Shown piece by piece: positions 1 to 10,690 of a DNA stretch of 64,000 nucleotides. The stretch is from Flexilinea flocculi (lineage in GTDB: Bacteria; Chloroflexota; Anaerolineae; Anaerolineales; Anaerolineaceae). The notes under the pieces are model-generated. The model had not been told where the DNA came from. It saw nothing but the letters and a program-made list of their open reading frames with translations, and made no database searches. The stretch lies in contig NZ_DF968180.1 in NCBI RefSeq assembly GCF_001192795.1, positions 596,580 through 660,579 on the forward strand, written 5' to 3'. How positions within the stretch are numbered: position 1 is the first letter of the stretch; every line of letters begins with the position of its first letter. A program made the position numbers and the translations under genes.

Positions 1-1628
1 TAGGGGTTGTTCCATATTATGCAAGTTGTGGAATAGCCCCATTTTTTCTTCCAAAATTAATGAAAATATTGAACTTGCACAGGATTAAAATCCAATCTAA
101 AAATTGCGACAAAAAATCTCTTAGCCTTTTAGCTAAGTTCAGAACTACAAAATACAGAGCAATCATGACCTTGCATGTATGTTCAGTCTTTCCTTTGATA
201 CAATCCATTCCATAGAACCGTTTCCCTTCACCAAATTTGCCTTCAACAGCATTCCGTTTTCTGGAATCCATTTGGGCAATTTTTCTTTCCGCTTTCTCCT
301 GATTGACCTGTTTTCTGCCAAGTTTTGGCCCACTCAGTCGTATTCCTAATTCAGCACATTTTCGCCGGTTTTCTTTTGTTCGATAGATTTGATCTGCCAG
401 AACAGCTTCCGGATAATGCCCCGTGCGAAGTTTATACGCTTCTATCTGTGACCAAAGGTCTTCACTTTCATTGTAGGAATCGAATTGGACGCGATCCAAA
501 TATGAATACCCATCAATTACGCTGATCGATATCTTTGCTCCGAATTCTGTTTTATTTTTTGCTTTTCCCCGGACAATCGGACGAATGTATGGCTGTGAAA
601 TGCTGACAATCCGGTTTTCGACATTATGCTTTTTTGCGCGATACATTTCCTCCTGTTGTTGATATACCAGACGAGTTGTCTCCAATTCCCTTTTTTGTTT
701 CTCACTCAATAATTCAATTAAACCCGGCTCTTTTTCCAGCATCTGATCGATAGTTTTGAAATTCCTCCTGACATAGCCGATTTGTGCTTTTATTGCATTT
801 CGGATCGCTCTTTGACTTGGATTCCGGTTCTTTGCAAACATCAAATACTTTTTTCGGGCAGTTTTTCGATAAGTCCTTGGTTTCTTTTTCCGTTCGCTGC
901 TTCCAGCATACATGATGTCGATGATTTTTTCCTGCTTTTCCCTTCCTTCATTCAATAGATCGGTATCTTTCGGATATCGTATATCGGAGGGTACGCAAGT
1001 TGCATCAATTATCAGTTCGCCCTTGTTGTCACCTTTTCTCTCATCATCGCTCTTTTTTCCAGCCGTATTTGAATTTTCTCCGGGACGTCCGATTTCCTCA
1101 ATCAGTCCCATAATCATCCCCAGATCGATCCTGTCTCGCCATTTGCTCAACATACTGTAACTGAATGGCAGCTCAAATTCAAACCTTTCCAACCCGATAA
1201 AGTATTGTAAGTACGGACTTTCCACAATTGCTTCTATCGTTTTCCGATCTGACAAATCCATCATTCGCTGGATTATCAACGTCCCCAATCCCATTCTTAC
1301 CGGATGCGCTGTGTGCCGGGATTTCTCAGAAAATTGTTTGGCATATTCTTTTTCAAAACTATCCCATGGGATGATTTCTGCTAATCTTACCCATCGGTTT
1401 TCCGGATTTAAATTCCGATCGAATTGATACCACTGAGCGGTTTTACACAAATCTTGCTGTTGATTCTTTCGCAGATACATCGGCTTTTCTTTCTGATTGA
1501 TGCAAGGTTTTTTGGTTCTTTTTGCTTTTTTCCGTGCACTAATTGTATCAGAAAGATCCTTTTTTATCCAATTTTACTCGTAGTTTTATGCCATCCTTAA
1601 CAAATATTTCCTTTAGGAACAACCCCTA
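1..1628 (-). mobile_element. IS5-like insertion sequence with 13-bp terminal inverted repeats
   Basis: The transposase gene is bracketed by a perfect 13-bp inverted repeat: TAGGGGTTGTTCC at 1-13 and its complement at 1616-1628. The outermost TA on each side could be a target duplication, which would leave 11-bp ends. The right end interrupts the sortase domain of the large surface protein: codons read through ...SYTY and then straight into the IS end. Position 1 falls exactly on the left end, as expected if an assembly contig broke at a repeated IS, so the left flank and the true duplication cannot be seen. Confidence 0.85.
17..1480 (-). CDS. IS5-like DDE transposase
   Basis: This 487-residue protein catalyses cut-and-paste of its own element. 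The N-terminal region resembles the DUF772/InsH-type DNA-binding domain (ending near FSYSMLSKWRDR). It is followed by a DDE catalytic core: first Asp in LIIDATC, second in VLADQIYRT, Glu in RNAVEGKFGEGKR. A charged, Arg/Lys-rich linker of about 120 residues separates the first two catalytic blocks, as in several IS5/IS1182-like transposases. The frame is intact, so the element may be active. It fills nearly the whole element between the inverted repeats. Assignment to the IS5 superfamily is by motif recognition; the exact subgroup is uncertain. Confidence 0.88.
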   Translation of the reverse strand: MYLRKNQQQDLCKTAQWYQFDRNLNPENRWVRLAEIIPWDSFEKEYAKQFSEKSRHTAHPVRMGLGTLIIQRMMDLSDRKTIEAIVESPYLQYFIGLERFEFELPFSYSMLSKWRDRIDLGMIMGLIEEIGRPGENSNTAGKKSDDERKGDNKGELIIDATCVPSDIRYPKDTDLLNEGREKQEKIIDIMYAGSSERKKKPRTYRKTARKKYLMFAKNRNPSQRAIRNAIKAQIGYVRRNFKTIDQMLEKEPGLIELLSEKQKRELETTRLVYQQQEEMYRAKKHNVENRIVSISQPYIRPIVRGKAKNKTEFGAKISISVIDGYSYLDRVQFDSYNESEDLWSQIEAYKLRTGHYPEAVLADQIYRTKENRRKCAELGIRLSGPKLGRKQVNQEKAERKIAQMDSRKRNAVEGKFGEGKRFYGMDCIKGKTEHTCKVMIALYFVVLNLAKRLRDFLSQFLDWILILCKFNIFINFGRKNGAIPQLA

Positions 1629-3553
1629 TATAAGTATAGCTTTGTCCATCCAGATGAATTATCAGAATATCCCCGTATTTCAGATTCTTTAGAGAGGCAA
1701 AAGGTCCGGGTAATCCATCCGCCTTATAGGCATGAGCTGTAAGTACCGTATTACCGTTCCAAGTCGGGTAAGCGGTTCCTTCGAGCCAGCCGATCTGATC
1801 CTGCAGCCAGGTAACATCCCAGCCATCAGCTGCCTGCGGGACACCGGTAATGTCCGCCTCGAGATTCAAGGAAGGAATCTGAAGCCAGAGATTACCAGAA
1901 GGATGATAGGCTTTGTCATCCGTTTGTTGGGGCAGGATTGTCAGCGCTCCGGGTCTGAAACCGGTCAAAGGATTGGATTCGACGGATTGATTTACCAAAA
2001 CGCGGAAATTGATTGACGCATCCTTCCCGTAATTAATTGGATTTTTTGCCAGATAGACAATCGAGGTAGAGCCGCAAATGAAAAGGCGATAATATCCGTT
2101 AGGAAGCGATTTCCCTTCATTCAAAGCGATTGTTGCCACGAACGGACCATCCCCGCCATGGTTGTCATACGTAACAGTACCAGTCGGAATATGGATGTCA
2201 TCACCAACCGGCGAATTCCCGTTATTGGCAAATGCGAGGCAGGAATTCGTGTTGTAGATATTGTCGGGGCCGGTTTGGAGTAATAAGTAATTGAAAGGAT
2301 TGGTCACATCATCCGGATCCGTACCGTTACCGGAATTGCTGACATCTTCATCAAAAGTGACTTTGATTCCTGACAGGCTGGTGTCAATGGTGGAACCGTT
2401 GGTGAACAAAGAATTACCGTTGCCGATCGTGATGATGACGGTTTTTGGATCCTGGTGATCGATATAAAAGACGCGTTCGAAATTTGAACCGATCGGGAAA
2501 CCGGAGCGGTCTTTCATGGAGCCGTCAATGGTCAGTTTATATTTTCCTTGTATCAACGGTATACCGCCATTAACCGACAGCGTGGCGACAAACGGTCCGA
2601 GATCACTGTGATTGTCATAAGTAACATGGTCAATGGAAATGTCGGCCAGATCATTGATTTTCAGATGATACAGAGATGGATTGAGCACATCAAAAGGATC
2701 CAGTGCAGAAATATGCTGCATATCTTTGGAAAAGACGGGCAGCAGTAAGGTGATTGAAACATTCGTGTGTTCATTTTCTGAGAGCTCGCTGTCACCCGTG
2801 TCGGCTATGCTTTCCACTTTGGAAATACCGGCAGATTCTTCAATCGATAGAGAAAAATTCTGGACTGCGGATGATAAAACATTGACAGCGCTGATATCGA
2901 ATGTGTAAGTACCCAGCGTCGTCATCTCCGGTGTACCTTCCAGCGTAGCGGTTCCGTCGTGATGATCAATGAGAGTGATACCTGCAGGCAGTGTATCAGC
3001 CGCTGAGATAGTCGGGAATGGAAAGCCGCTTGTTGTGATGTTAAAGGTATTGGGGATTCCGACAATAAATGCGGCATGATCAGGGCTCGTAATGACCAGA
3101 TCCATACCGAATACGATGGAGAATTGTTCTGCTGCAAGGTTTGAAAAACCGATGGCATCAACGGCGACAGCTGCTGGAATATCGAGGGTAACTGTCCCTT
3201 CGCTGCTCGGGATCAAATTGAAGGAATACGTGGAACTGTCCACTGCGAGGAAGCCGCTGATGGTACATGATATCGCTTTCCTCAAAACCGGTCACAGGTT
3301 CGCTGAATTGGACCGTGATCGGGATGGGATTGACATTGGTAGGGTCGGATTCAGTGGAGGAAATCAATACCGTTGGCGCGGTCGTATCGATCGTCCAGTT
3401 GATTTCGGCCGGGGATGGATCCACATTGCCGGCTGTATCCACAGCACGCACTTGAAAATTATGACTACCATCCGGCAGAGCGTTATATTCTTTAGGACTG
3501 GTGCAGACTGAAAAGGTGCTGCTATCGAGCATACATTCCAGGTTTTCAATTCC

Positions 3554-4201
3554 CGAACCGCCCGGATCATCCCCCTCGAATTCAAATACAGCATCGGTCG
3601 AAGTGGTCAGATTGGCGGGAGAACTGAGAATTGTCGTTTCCGGCAGCGATGTATCAATTTGCCAGGTGTAGGATTCCGGTGAATCATCGGTATTGCCGGC
3701 AGCATCGACGGAACGCACCTGGAAGGTATGATTGCCGTCGCCGAGGCTGCTGTAGGTCTTCGGGCTCGAACAACTTGAAAAAGGTTCCCCATCCAGACTG
3801 CATTCAAAACCGGCTATGCCCGAACCGTCCGAACCATCTGCACCGTCCGGATCCTCGCCGCTGAATGTGAAACTGGGACTGGCGCTGTTGTCGGGATTGC
3901 CCGGTTTGGCGATGATGCTTGTCGTCGGTTTTGTGGTGTCAATTCCGCTGATCGGATCGGACAGCTTGTAACTGATATTATTGACTGCATCGACTGCCTG
4001 ATAACACACCCGGATGCCGTTATCTGTTTCGGCATTGAATGTCTGGCTGGCATAAACCGTGAAAGTCAAACTGCCATCGCAGGTTGTTCCGCGGGTATTG
4101 CTCATCTTTATCGTTCCATCCGATGTGGTGGCTGTAATGGTTTTGCTGACAGCTGCCGAAGAGCCCGGATGATGGATCGCAATCTCCGGCGGTGTGGTGT
4201 C
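3554..4201 (-). repeat. Copy 1 of a 648-bp internal direct repeat
   Basis: Nearly identical to 4367-5014, at a constant offset of 813 bp. It encodes two Ig-like modules plus the IHHPGSSAAVSKTITATTSD module of the surface pseudogene. Only scattered substitutions separate the copies, so the duplication is recent or kept uniform by gene conversion. Confidence 0.9.
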
Positions 4202-4366
4202 TACCGTCCAATTAAATTCGGCGGGGGAAGAATCTGCATTGCCGACAGCGTCGACAGAACGCACTAAAAAGGTATGATTGCCGTCGCTAAGGCTGCTGTA
4301 CGACTTTGGGCTCGAACAATCTGAAAAAGGTTCCCCATCCAGACTGCATTCGAAACCTGAAACGCC

Positions 4367-5014
4367 CGAACCGCCCGGATCAGCCCCCTCGAATTCAAAT
4401 ACAGCATCGGTCGAAGCGGTTGGATTGGCGGGAGAACTGAGAATTGTCGTTTCCGGCAGCGATGTATCAATTTGCCAGGTGTAGGATTCCGGTGAATCAT
4501 CGGTATTGCCGGCAGCATCGACGGAACGCACCTGGAAGGTATGATTGCCGTCGCCGAGGCTGCTGTAGGTCTTCGGGCTCGAACAACTTGAAAAAGGTTC
4601 CCCATCCAGACTGCATTCAAAACCGGCTATGCCCGAACCGTCCGAACCATCTGTACCGTCCGGATCCTCGCCGCTGAATGTGAAACTGGGACTGGCGCTG
4701 TTGTCGGGATTGCCCGGTTTGGCGATGATGCTTGTCGTCGGTTTTGTGGTGTCAATTCCGCTGATCGGATCGGACAACTTGTAACTGATATTATTGACTG
4801 TATCGACCGCTTGATAACACACCCGGATGCCGTTATCTGTTTCGGCATTGAATGTCTGGCTGGCATAAGCCGTGAAAATCAAACTGCCATCGCAGGTTGT
4901 TCCGCGGGTATTGCTCATCTTTATCGTTCCATCCGATGTGGTGGCTGTAATGGTTTTGCTGACAGCTGCCGAAGAGCCCGGATGATGGATCGTAATCTCC
5001 GGCGGTGTGGTGTC
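4367..5014 (-). repeat. Copy 2 of a 648-bp internal direct repeat
   Basis: The partner of 3554-4201. The 165 bp between the copies encodes a further, more diverged Ig-like module (GNADSSPAEFNWTVDTTP). Together they form a module array that could expand or contract by recombination. Confidence 0.9.
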
Positions 5015-7591
5015 GATCACAATGGCATTGTTTCCAGCCAGTGAGCCGGTGCCTGCATTCCAGGGCAGATTCAGAATGGCATCATTTCCGTGATAATCTC
5101 GGATGGTTCCTCCATTCGTACTCAGCGCAGTCATACCGGCATAGTCCAAATCAGAGGTATTATCACCCGCCTGAACGGTATATGTGCAGATCAAACGGAT
5201 GTGTTCATTGCTGATACAATCGATTACACGATTCATGGAATCCATTTTCAACGTCAGCTGAGGTGTTCCATCCACGTTGTGGGATTCGTCAAACATAATA
5301 ACAATCCCTATGCTGCTTCCAACGCCATATGTACCATCAGGTTTGCCTGTATCGACGTCGGTCACAGACGGACTGACCAGATCCAATGTGTATGCATCTC
5401 CCCCCAATGTCGGATTGCTCAGCTTCGGAGTCAGACCGTTATCATTGACTAATCCTAATCTTAAAGAACCGGTCCCGGAACCGGTGGAGGCTGTCACGAT
5501 CCAATTGGTCCCAGAACCGCTGACACCGGTAATAGCAGCTCCGCTGATTCCGAAAGATACGAGAGTGAAGTTGGAAGCACTGAGACCGGTTACATTGTTT
5601 TCAAATACGACATTCCAGCGAACCGAAGCTGCATTGGTGTCGTCGGGATCTGCGCGTAAGATGGAAACAACGGAAGTCAAAGTGGTAAATTCCAAAACGC
5701 CACCGTAGCTGGTGCCGGCAGCATTGGTTGCGTAGGCTTGAAAATAATAATGTGTGGCAGAGCTCAAAGGAGAAATGCTTTCTGAAAAATCACCGCTCAA
5801 ATCGATATTTGCATTCTGAATGACATCCATTCCTCCAATAGTAGGAGTAGCGTTGGAGGATGAATAAACCACGCCGGTTTCTGTAATTGGTGATCCGCCG
5901 TCGCTGGTCACGTTTCCGCCCAATGTTGCGACTGTTTTTGTAACGGACGAAGCGGCAGCGGTTGTGACAGTCGGTACCGAAATCCCGCTGCCCTGAATGC
6001 TGAAATTGAAGGGATTTTTGCTGTCGTCATCGTTGGCGATACTGACAGTGGCTGATCGATTTCCAGTTGCGGTTGGTTTAAAGGTAATTTTGAAGGTAGT
6101 TGTTCCGCCGCCCGCCGCTATGTTACTGGCAGGTAATTGTGTCAGTGTAAAATCTTCTGTGTCGCCAGTGAGGCTGACGTAGGGAGAGCTGCCGGTCAGA
6201 GTCAGACTGGCTGATCCATTGTTGGCTATGGTGAAAGTGTGCTCGATTGGATCACCTGCGATGTTGACACTGCCGAAATCGGTATCATCGCTTTCAGAAG
6301 GTTCGATATCGCCATTTGTAATTTGCATTGCATTGCCGGAGACGCTCATATTGGGAACAGCCGTCCCGGTTCCCTGGATAGTAAAAGTATACGGATTTTC
6401 GTCCCCGTCATCATTGGCAATACTGATCACAGCGGATTTGAGACCGGTTGAAGCGGGATTGAAGGTAATCTCAAAAGTTGTAGAACTGTTGCCGGCGATA
6501 CTGCTCGAGGGATTTTGCGTCAGTGAGAAATCTGCTGTGGCGCCGCTGATAGCCACAAACGGACTTGATCCGGTTAAAGAAAGCGCCTCTGCGCCGTTAT
6601 TTTGAATGGTGAAAGTGTGCACCACGCTGCCGGAAGCGATATCGACGCTGCCAAAATCGGTATGGTCGCTGGCAGCTGGAGATGTATCCCCATTGAGAAT
6701 TGTTACGCCATTGCCGGTGATATTCATCTCCCGGATAAGGATGATAGTAATTGTTCCACTGGAAAGCGGCGCATTGGTAAATCCTGAAGCGATTGCGCCT
6801 CCGCTGAAAGTCAGATTGGATACGGATCCGATCGTCAGTGCAATGCTGCCGGAAGCGGAAGTACTCAGATCCGCAGTCACGAAGTAATACGAACCAGCGG
6901 TAGAAATTGTGGAACTGAATCCGGAAAACGTTACGGAAGCGTTGTCGCTCTGACTGTTTAACAGCGTATCGCTGCTGGCATTGAAAGTTGCGTCGGTTGA
7001 GCTCCACAGTTTCAAATTTGTGATACCGGAGCGCGTTCCGGTTGTGCTGATCGTGACTGAGGTTAACGAGGCTCCTGGGAAATCCGCTTGTAAAGAAAAT
7101 CCACCGATCGGCTGATTGGTTGTTCCGGCTGTCGGACTGACAGGAGTATAGGAAGCACCATTTGTGAAGGTAATTTGTGAATTTGTGACATCATTCGTGA
7201 TAGTGATAGAGATTGGGCCATAATATGTTGTTTCGATCCAAGAATCCGGATCTAAATTTTCTGGATTATCTGGTTCAGTAGAACCATAATAATAATATTT
7301 TACATGCTTATCATCAATATTATCTTGAACGATATCTGAGAATAACCATAGCAAGTAATCCGGATAATCGCTATGTGATCCTAAAAATAAATAGAGATTT
7401 TTTGAAGTGTGTTTTTATACAGGATAACCATGCCAAGTGTATCCTTGATCGAAATACGTACCCGACGAATCTGGATCATTTTCAATCACTACGAATTTAT
7501 TAATGTATGATTGGGCTTGAGTGAATACAGAAAAAAAAGGTGAAAAAAACAGTATGATAATAAGAATGGTAACAGGAATTATTCGTTTCAA

Positions 7592-8099
7592 TTGTTCTCC
7601 ATTTTTCCATTTTGGTCAAAAATAAAAAATTTTATTGGAATTAAACGTTTTTTCTTAATGTATTAAAAGGAGGACTTTCAAAAGTTTTTCAACTAATGGT
7701 CTTATGGCGAATTTCCTGACAGCAAAAATTTTCTAAAATTACTCTCAACGTATCGGATGATTATCATGTTTTAATTCTCATAAAGAATCGTCAGTATAAT
7801 CTCTTTACGAGTTTTCTGCAAATTGCTGAATTTATTCCGATGAAACTTCTGTAATGTATCCAGGGAATTGCGAAACTCAACAGACTTTTTTAACCCATAA
7901 TTAAACGATTTACGGGCTATCACCCTGATCATCTAATTGGATTTCCATTTATATGAAAATATTTCAAAATACATAGGTTTTTATCGATTTCAAAGATAAA
8001 AACCTATGTATAAACCATTTTATTCTAATGATTTTGAAAATCAAGTCAGCCCCAGGATCTCAGACCTGACAAAAAGTTGTGCTGAAAATTCGGAAGCTC
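7592..8099. other. Intergenic region, AT-rich, one strong hairpin
   Basis: There is no convincing coding frame on either strand. The segment holds the ribosome-binding site of the surface protein (GGAG at 7597-7600) and a 17-bp stem at 7969-8011. Otherwise it is AT-rich sequence without recognised signals. Confidence 0.6.
7969..8011 (-). terminator. Hairpin downstream of the PLP enzyme gene, probable terminator
   Basis: Seventeen-bp perfect stem (ATACATAGGTTTTTATC and its complement) with a 9-nt loop, followed on the minus strand by a moderately T-rich stretch. It lies about 90 bp past the stop of the minus-strand gene ending at 8100. It lacks the GCGC apex of the interspersed hairpin family in this window. 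Confidence 0.5.
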
Positions 8100-9566
8100 C
8101 TATGCGATTCCAACTGCATCGTTGAACGATTGAATCAGGCGGTCAATTTCATCCCGTTGAGCCTGGATTTCTGTCCAGTATTCGCGGTCATACCACTGTG
8201 CGTTCAGCTCCTCTGAAGTTCTGCCCTGCTGTTCAATCCATGTGTAGTACTTCAGGTTGTGGATGCGTTTGCGGTCTTCGTAGGTCAATTCCTTCATGGA
8301 AGACGTATTTTCGCCCATCAGATAGCGGCCGAAATTAAAGGCAGCATCGTCTCGAGTAAAAGGTCCGAATTGTGCGGTGTATTCATCCAGACGGGTTCCA
8401 TAGAGTTCCATGGAATCCGTGAAAATGGTCATCACCACATCCTCATGAGTCAGTTCCTGATATTTCGCGAATTTGATCGCAGAAAGCATATTGGCGATAC
8501 CGGAGAAACCCATCAGATGGAGCTGGTCGACAATTGCTGCAGGAACACCTTTATCCATCAGATACTTCTTCCCTTCCGGTTCGTTGAACAAACGGCAAAG
8601 ATGAACCACGGCGTTGTCATCAATCGAAGTGACATAATCAGTGTTGCGGACGTTGTGAATCCAGGGGACGTGTTTGTCGCCGATGCCTTCGATGCGGTGT
8701 GCGCCGAAGCCATTGTTCAGCAGGGTCGGGCATTGCAGCGCTTCACTGGCGATAATTTTGGAATCCGGATAATACTGTTTCAGCAAATCACCACAGGCGA
8801 TCGTTCCGCCGGATCCAGTATTGGAGCTTAACCCGGCCAACCGGTCATTCTTCCCCAAAACCTTCTCCAGGATTTCTTTCATCGCATTGCCGGTAACGTG
8901 ATAATGCCATAAATAATTGCCGAGTTCATCAAACTGGTTGAAAATCATCAGTTGCTGCCCTGATTTGCGAAGTTCCCAGCATTTATCAAAGATCTCTTTG
9001 ACATTGGATTCTGTCCCGGGTGTTGCAATGATTTCATCGGCAACATTTTCAAGCCAGGCAAAACGTTCGCGGCTCATGCCTTCCGGCAGGATTGCGATGG
9101 ACTGGCATGCTAGCAGCGCTGAATCATAGGCTCCGCCGCGGCAATAATTGCCGGTGGATGGCCAGACCGCTTTTTCTACTGTCGGATCAAATTGGCCGGT
9201 GACGAGACGCGGAACCAGGCAGGCAAACGCTGCTCCGACTTTGTGGGCGCCGGTCGGGAACCATTTCCCGACGACTGCAATGATCCGTGCGTCCACACCC
9301 GTTAGGCTGGAGGGGAGTTCAATATAATTCACATCTCCGTAGTCGCCACCTTTTTCGACGGGCTCATTCTTCCAGGTGATGCGGAATAAATTCCGCGGGT
9401 GGATGTCCCACAATCCGATGCTTTTCAGCTCCTTCCGAATTTTGTCCGGTACGAGAGATGGATTCATCTGCTGTGCAAAGGTGGGAATGATGATATTTCG
9501 TTCCCGTGCGCGATGAATCGCATTCTCAAGACGTTCTTCATGAATCGTTAAATCTATCCTTGCCAT
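8100..9566 (-). CDS. Fold-type II pyridoxal-phosphate enzyme, threonine synthase/cysteine synthase-like
   Basis: 488 residues. The Schiff-base lysine is probably in PTGAHKVGAAF and the phosphate-binding glycine loop in SSNTGSGGTIACG. WPSTGNYCRGGAYDSALL corresponds to the substrate-binding STGNHG-type loop of the family. Such proteins carry out beta-elimination or replacement on amino acids; the substrate cannot be read from the sequence. It is longer than cysteine synthase (about 310 residues) because of N- and C-terminal extensions rich in charged helices. The start is supported by AGAGGG just upstream. The same-strand neighbours are a GT2 glycosyltransferase and a second PLP enzyme. Confidence 0.85.
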   Translation of the reverse strand: MARIDLTIHEERLENAIHRARERNIIIPTFAQQMNPSLVPDKIRKELKSIGLWDIHPRNLFRITWKNEPVEKGGDYGDVNYIELPSSLTGVDARIIAVVGKWFPTGAHKVGAAFACLVPRLVTGQFDPTVEKAVWPSTGNYCRGGAYDSALLACQSIAILPEGMSRERFAWLENVADEIIATPGTESNVKEIFDKCWELRKSGQQLMIFNQFDELGNYLWHYHVTGNAMKEILEKVLGKNDRLAGLSSNTGSGGTIACGDLLKQYYPDSKIIASEALQCPTLLNNGFGAHRIEGIGDKHVPWIHNVRNTDYVTSIDDNAVVHLCRLFNEPEGKKYLMDKGVPAAIVDQLHLMGFSGIANMLSAIKFAKYQELTHEDVVMTIFTDSMELYGTRLDEYTAQFGPFTRDDAAFNFGRYLMGENTSSMKELTYEDRKRIHNLKYYTWIEQQGRTSEELNAQWYDREYWTEIQAQRDEIDRLIQSFNDAVGIA

Positions 9567-9620
9567 TTGACCCTCTTTATGATTTATATTTTTTTATTTG
9601 ATGCTGAATTATTCAACTCC

Positions 9621-9665
9621 GTTGTTGTGATGATTTTAAGCTTTGCGCAAAATCATCACTGCAAC
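9621..9665. repeat. Variable-arm hairpin, interspersed family copy
   Basis: The arms GTTG..GTGATGATTTT and AAAATCATCAC..CAAC pair around an apex containing TTTGCGC. It lies between two minus-strand genes. Its arm sequence differs from the other copies while pairing is preserved. Confidence 0.65.
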
Positions 9666-9730
9666 CAACAATCCTTCTAATACCATGTGTCGCTTCAGTT
9701 CATTGTTAATGAAAAGCCAGATTCTTTAAT

Positions 9731-10690
9731 TTATGCTTTTTCTTCCTCATCAAAAATGGTTTTCGAAATTTCACGGATCACATAAAGCGGACGATTTTTT
9801 ACCTCATCATAGATTCTGCCGAGGTATTCGCCCAGAATTCCCAGACAGATGAGCTGCACACCGCCGAGAAACAGTGTGGAGATCAGGGTTGTCGTCTGTC
9901 CCATTAATTCTCTGCCGGTTGTCAGACGGATCAATATAACCACCGGAATGAGAAGGATGCTGAGTCCGGCCACAATAAAGCCCAGGTACATCGCAATTTG
10001 AAGCGGAACATACGAAAATCCTGTGATGGCATTCCAAGCCAGGCGGACCATCTTTTTCAGTGGATATTTGGTGGATCCGGCATACCGTGAAGCCCGATTA
10101 TATGGAACGCCAATCTGTTTGTAGCCGATCCATGCCGACATACCCCGCAGAAAACGATGCTTTTCACGCATGGTGTTCATAACACTCAGAACTTTACGGT
10201 CGATGAGACGAAAATCCCCCGTATCGATCGGGATTTTAACATCCGTGATTTTATAAATTAACCGGTAAAACATAGCTGCCGTTTTTGTTTTAAACCATGT
10301 TTCGCCTTCTCTGTTTTCCCGGACTGCATAAACTACTTCATAGCCCTCTTTCCATTTTTGGATCAGCTCTGTGATGACTTCCGGGGGATCCTGCAAATCC
10401 GCATCGATGATGATCACGGCATCCCCAAGCGCATGATCCATACCGGCTGTCACTGCAATCTGGTGTCCGAAATTGCGGGCAAAATGAATCACACGGATTC
10501 TGTTGTCCAGCCTGGCCAATTCATCCATTTTTTCCGGCGATCCGTCAGTTGAACCGTCATTCACCAGAATCAGCTCCCAGTTTTCTCCAGTTTGATCCAT
10601 TACAGCAGTCATTCTGGAATACAGCGGTTCCAGACACTCCATTTCATTGAATACAGGAACAATCACCGAGTATTTTGGTTTCATAAGCAC
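9731..10690 (-). CDS. GT2 family glycosyltransferase, polyprenyl-phosphate sugar synthase type (GtrB/DPM1-like)
   Basis: 319 residues. The GT-A domain (about 1-230) carries VIVPVFNE near the start and the nucleotide-sugar/metal motif IIDADLQDP near residue 95. It is followed by two transmembrane helices (about 235-260 and 270-295) and a cytosolic tail with [15 protein letters not shown], which is typical of GtrB/ArnC-type enzymes. These transfer a sugar from a nucleotide donor to a polyprenyl phosphate on the inner membrane face, feeding GT-C enzymes such as those encoded at 12.2, 56-59 and 62 kb. The start overlaps the end of the upstream threonine synthase-like gene by 10 bp, suggesting co-translation. 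Confidence 0.92.
   Translation of the reverse strand: MLMKPKYSVIVPVFNEMECLEPLYSRMTAVMDQTGENWELILVNDGSTDGSPEKMDELARLDNRIRVIHFARNFGHQIAVTAGMDHALGDAVIIIDADLQDPPEVITELIQKWKEGYEVVYAVRENREGETWFKTKTAAMFYRLIYKITDVKIPIDTGDFRLIDRKVLSVMNTMREKHRFLRGMSAWIGYKQIGVPYNRASRYAGSTKYPLKKMVRLAWNAITGFSYVPLQIAMYLGFIVAGLSILLIPVVILIRLTTGRELMGQTTTLISTLFLGGVQLICLGILGEYLGRIYDEVKNRPLYVIREISKTIFDEEEKA

Larger units (their letters stand above)
1627..7591 (-). pseudogene. Giant secreted Ig-like repeat protein with C-terminal sortase domain, disrupted three times
   Basis: Reading from a TTG at 7591-7589 with GGAG five bases upstream, the frame begins with a signal peptide (LKRIIPVTILIIILFFS...) and meets an in-frame TAA at 7417-7415. 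The same frame reopens and runs for about 1,400 codons. In order it shows two choice-of-anchor-D-like modules (TDFGSV..., each about 110 residues), a fibronectin-like module, a large-repeat module, and alternating Ig-like modules of the type GFECSLDGEPFS...DGNHTFQVRSVDAAGN. Near 3270 a one-base frameshift moves the frame; downstream come more beta-sandwich modules and a class D/E-like sortase domain (LTAHAY with the likely catalytic His). The IS at 1-1628 removes the expected sortase Cys and Arg. A surface-displayed adhesin or scaffold is the likely original role. The stop and frameshift could be sequencing errors; the IS truncation cannot. Confidence 0.8.

Noticed and set aside
3607-4677. Several short opposite-strand and alternate-frame frames in the surface-protein repeats
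   Set aside because: They are identical in both repeat copies and are shadows of the main frame.
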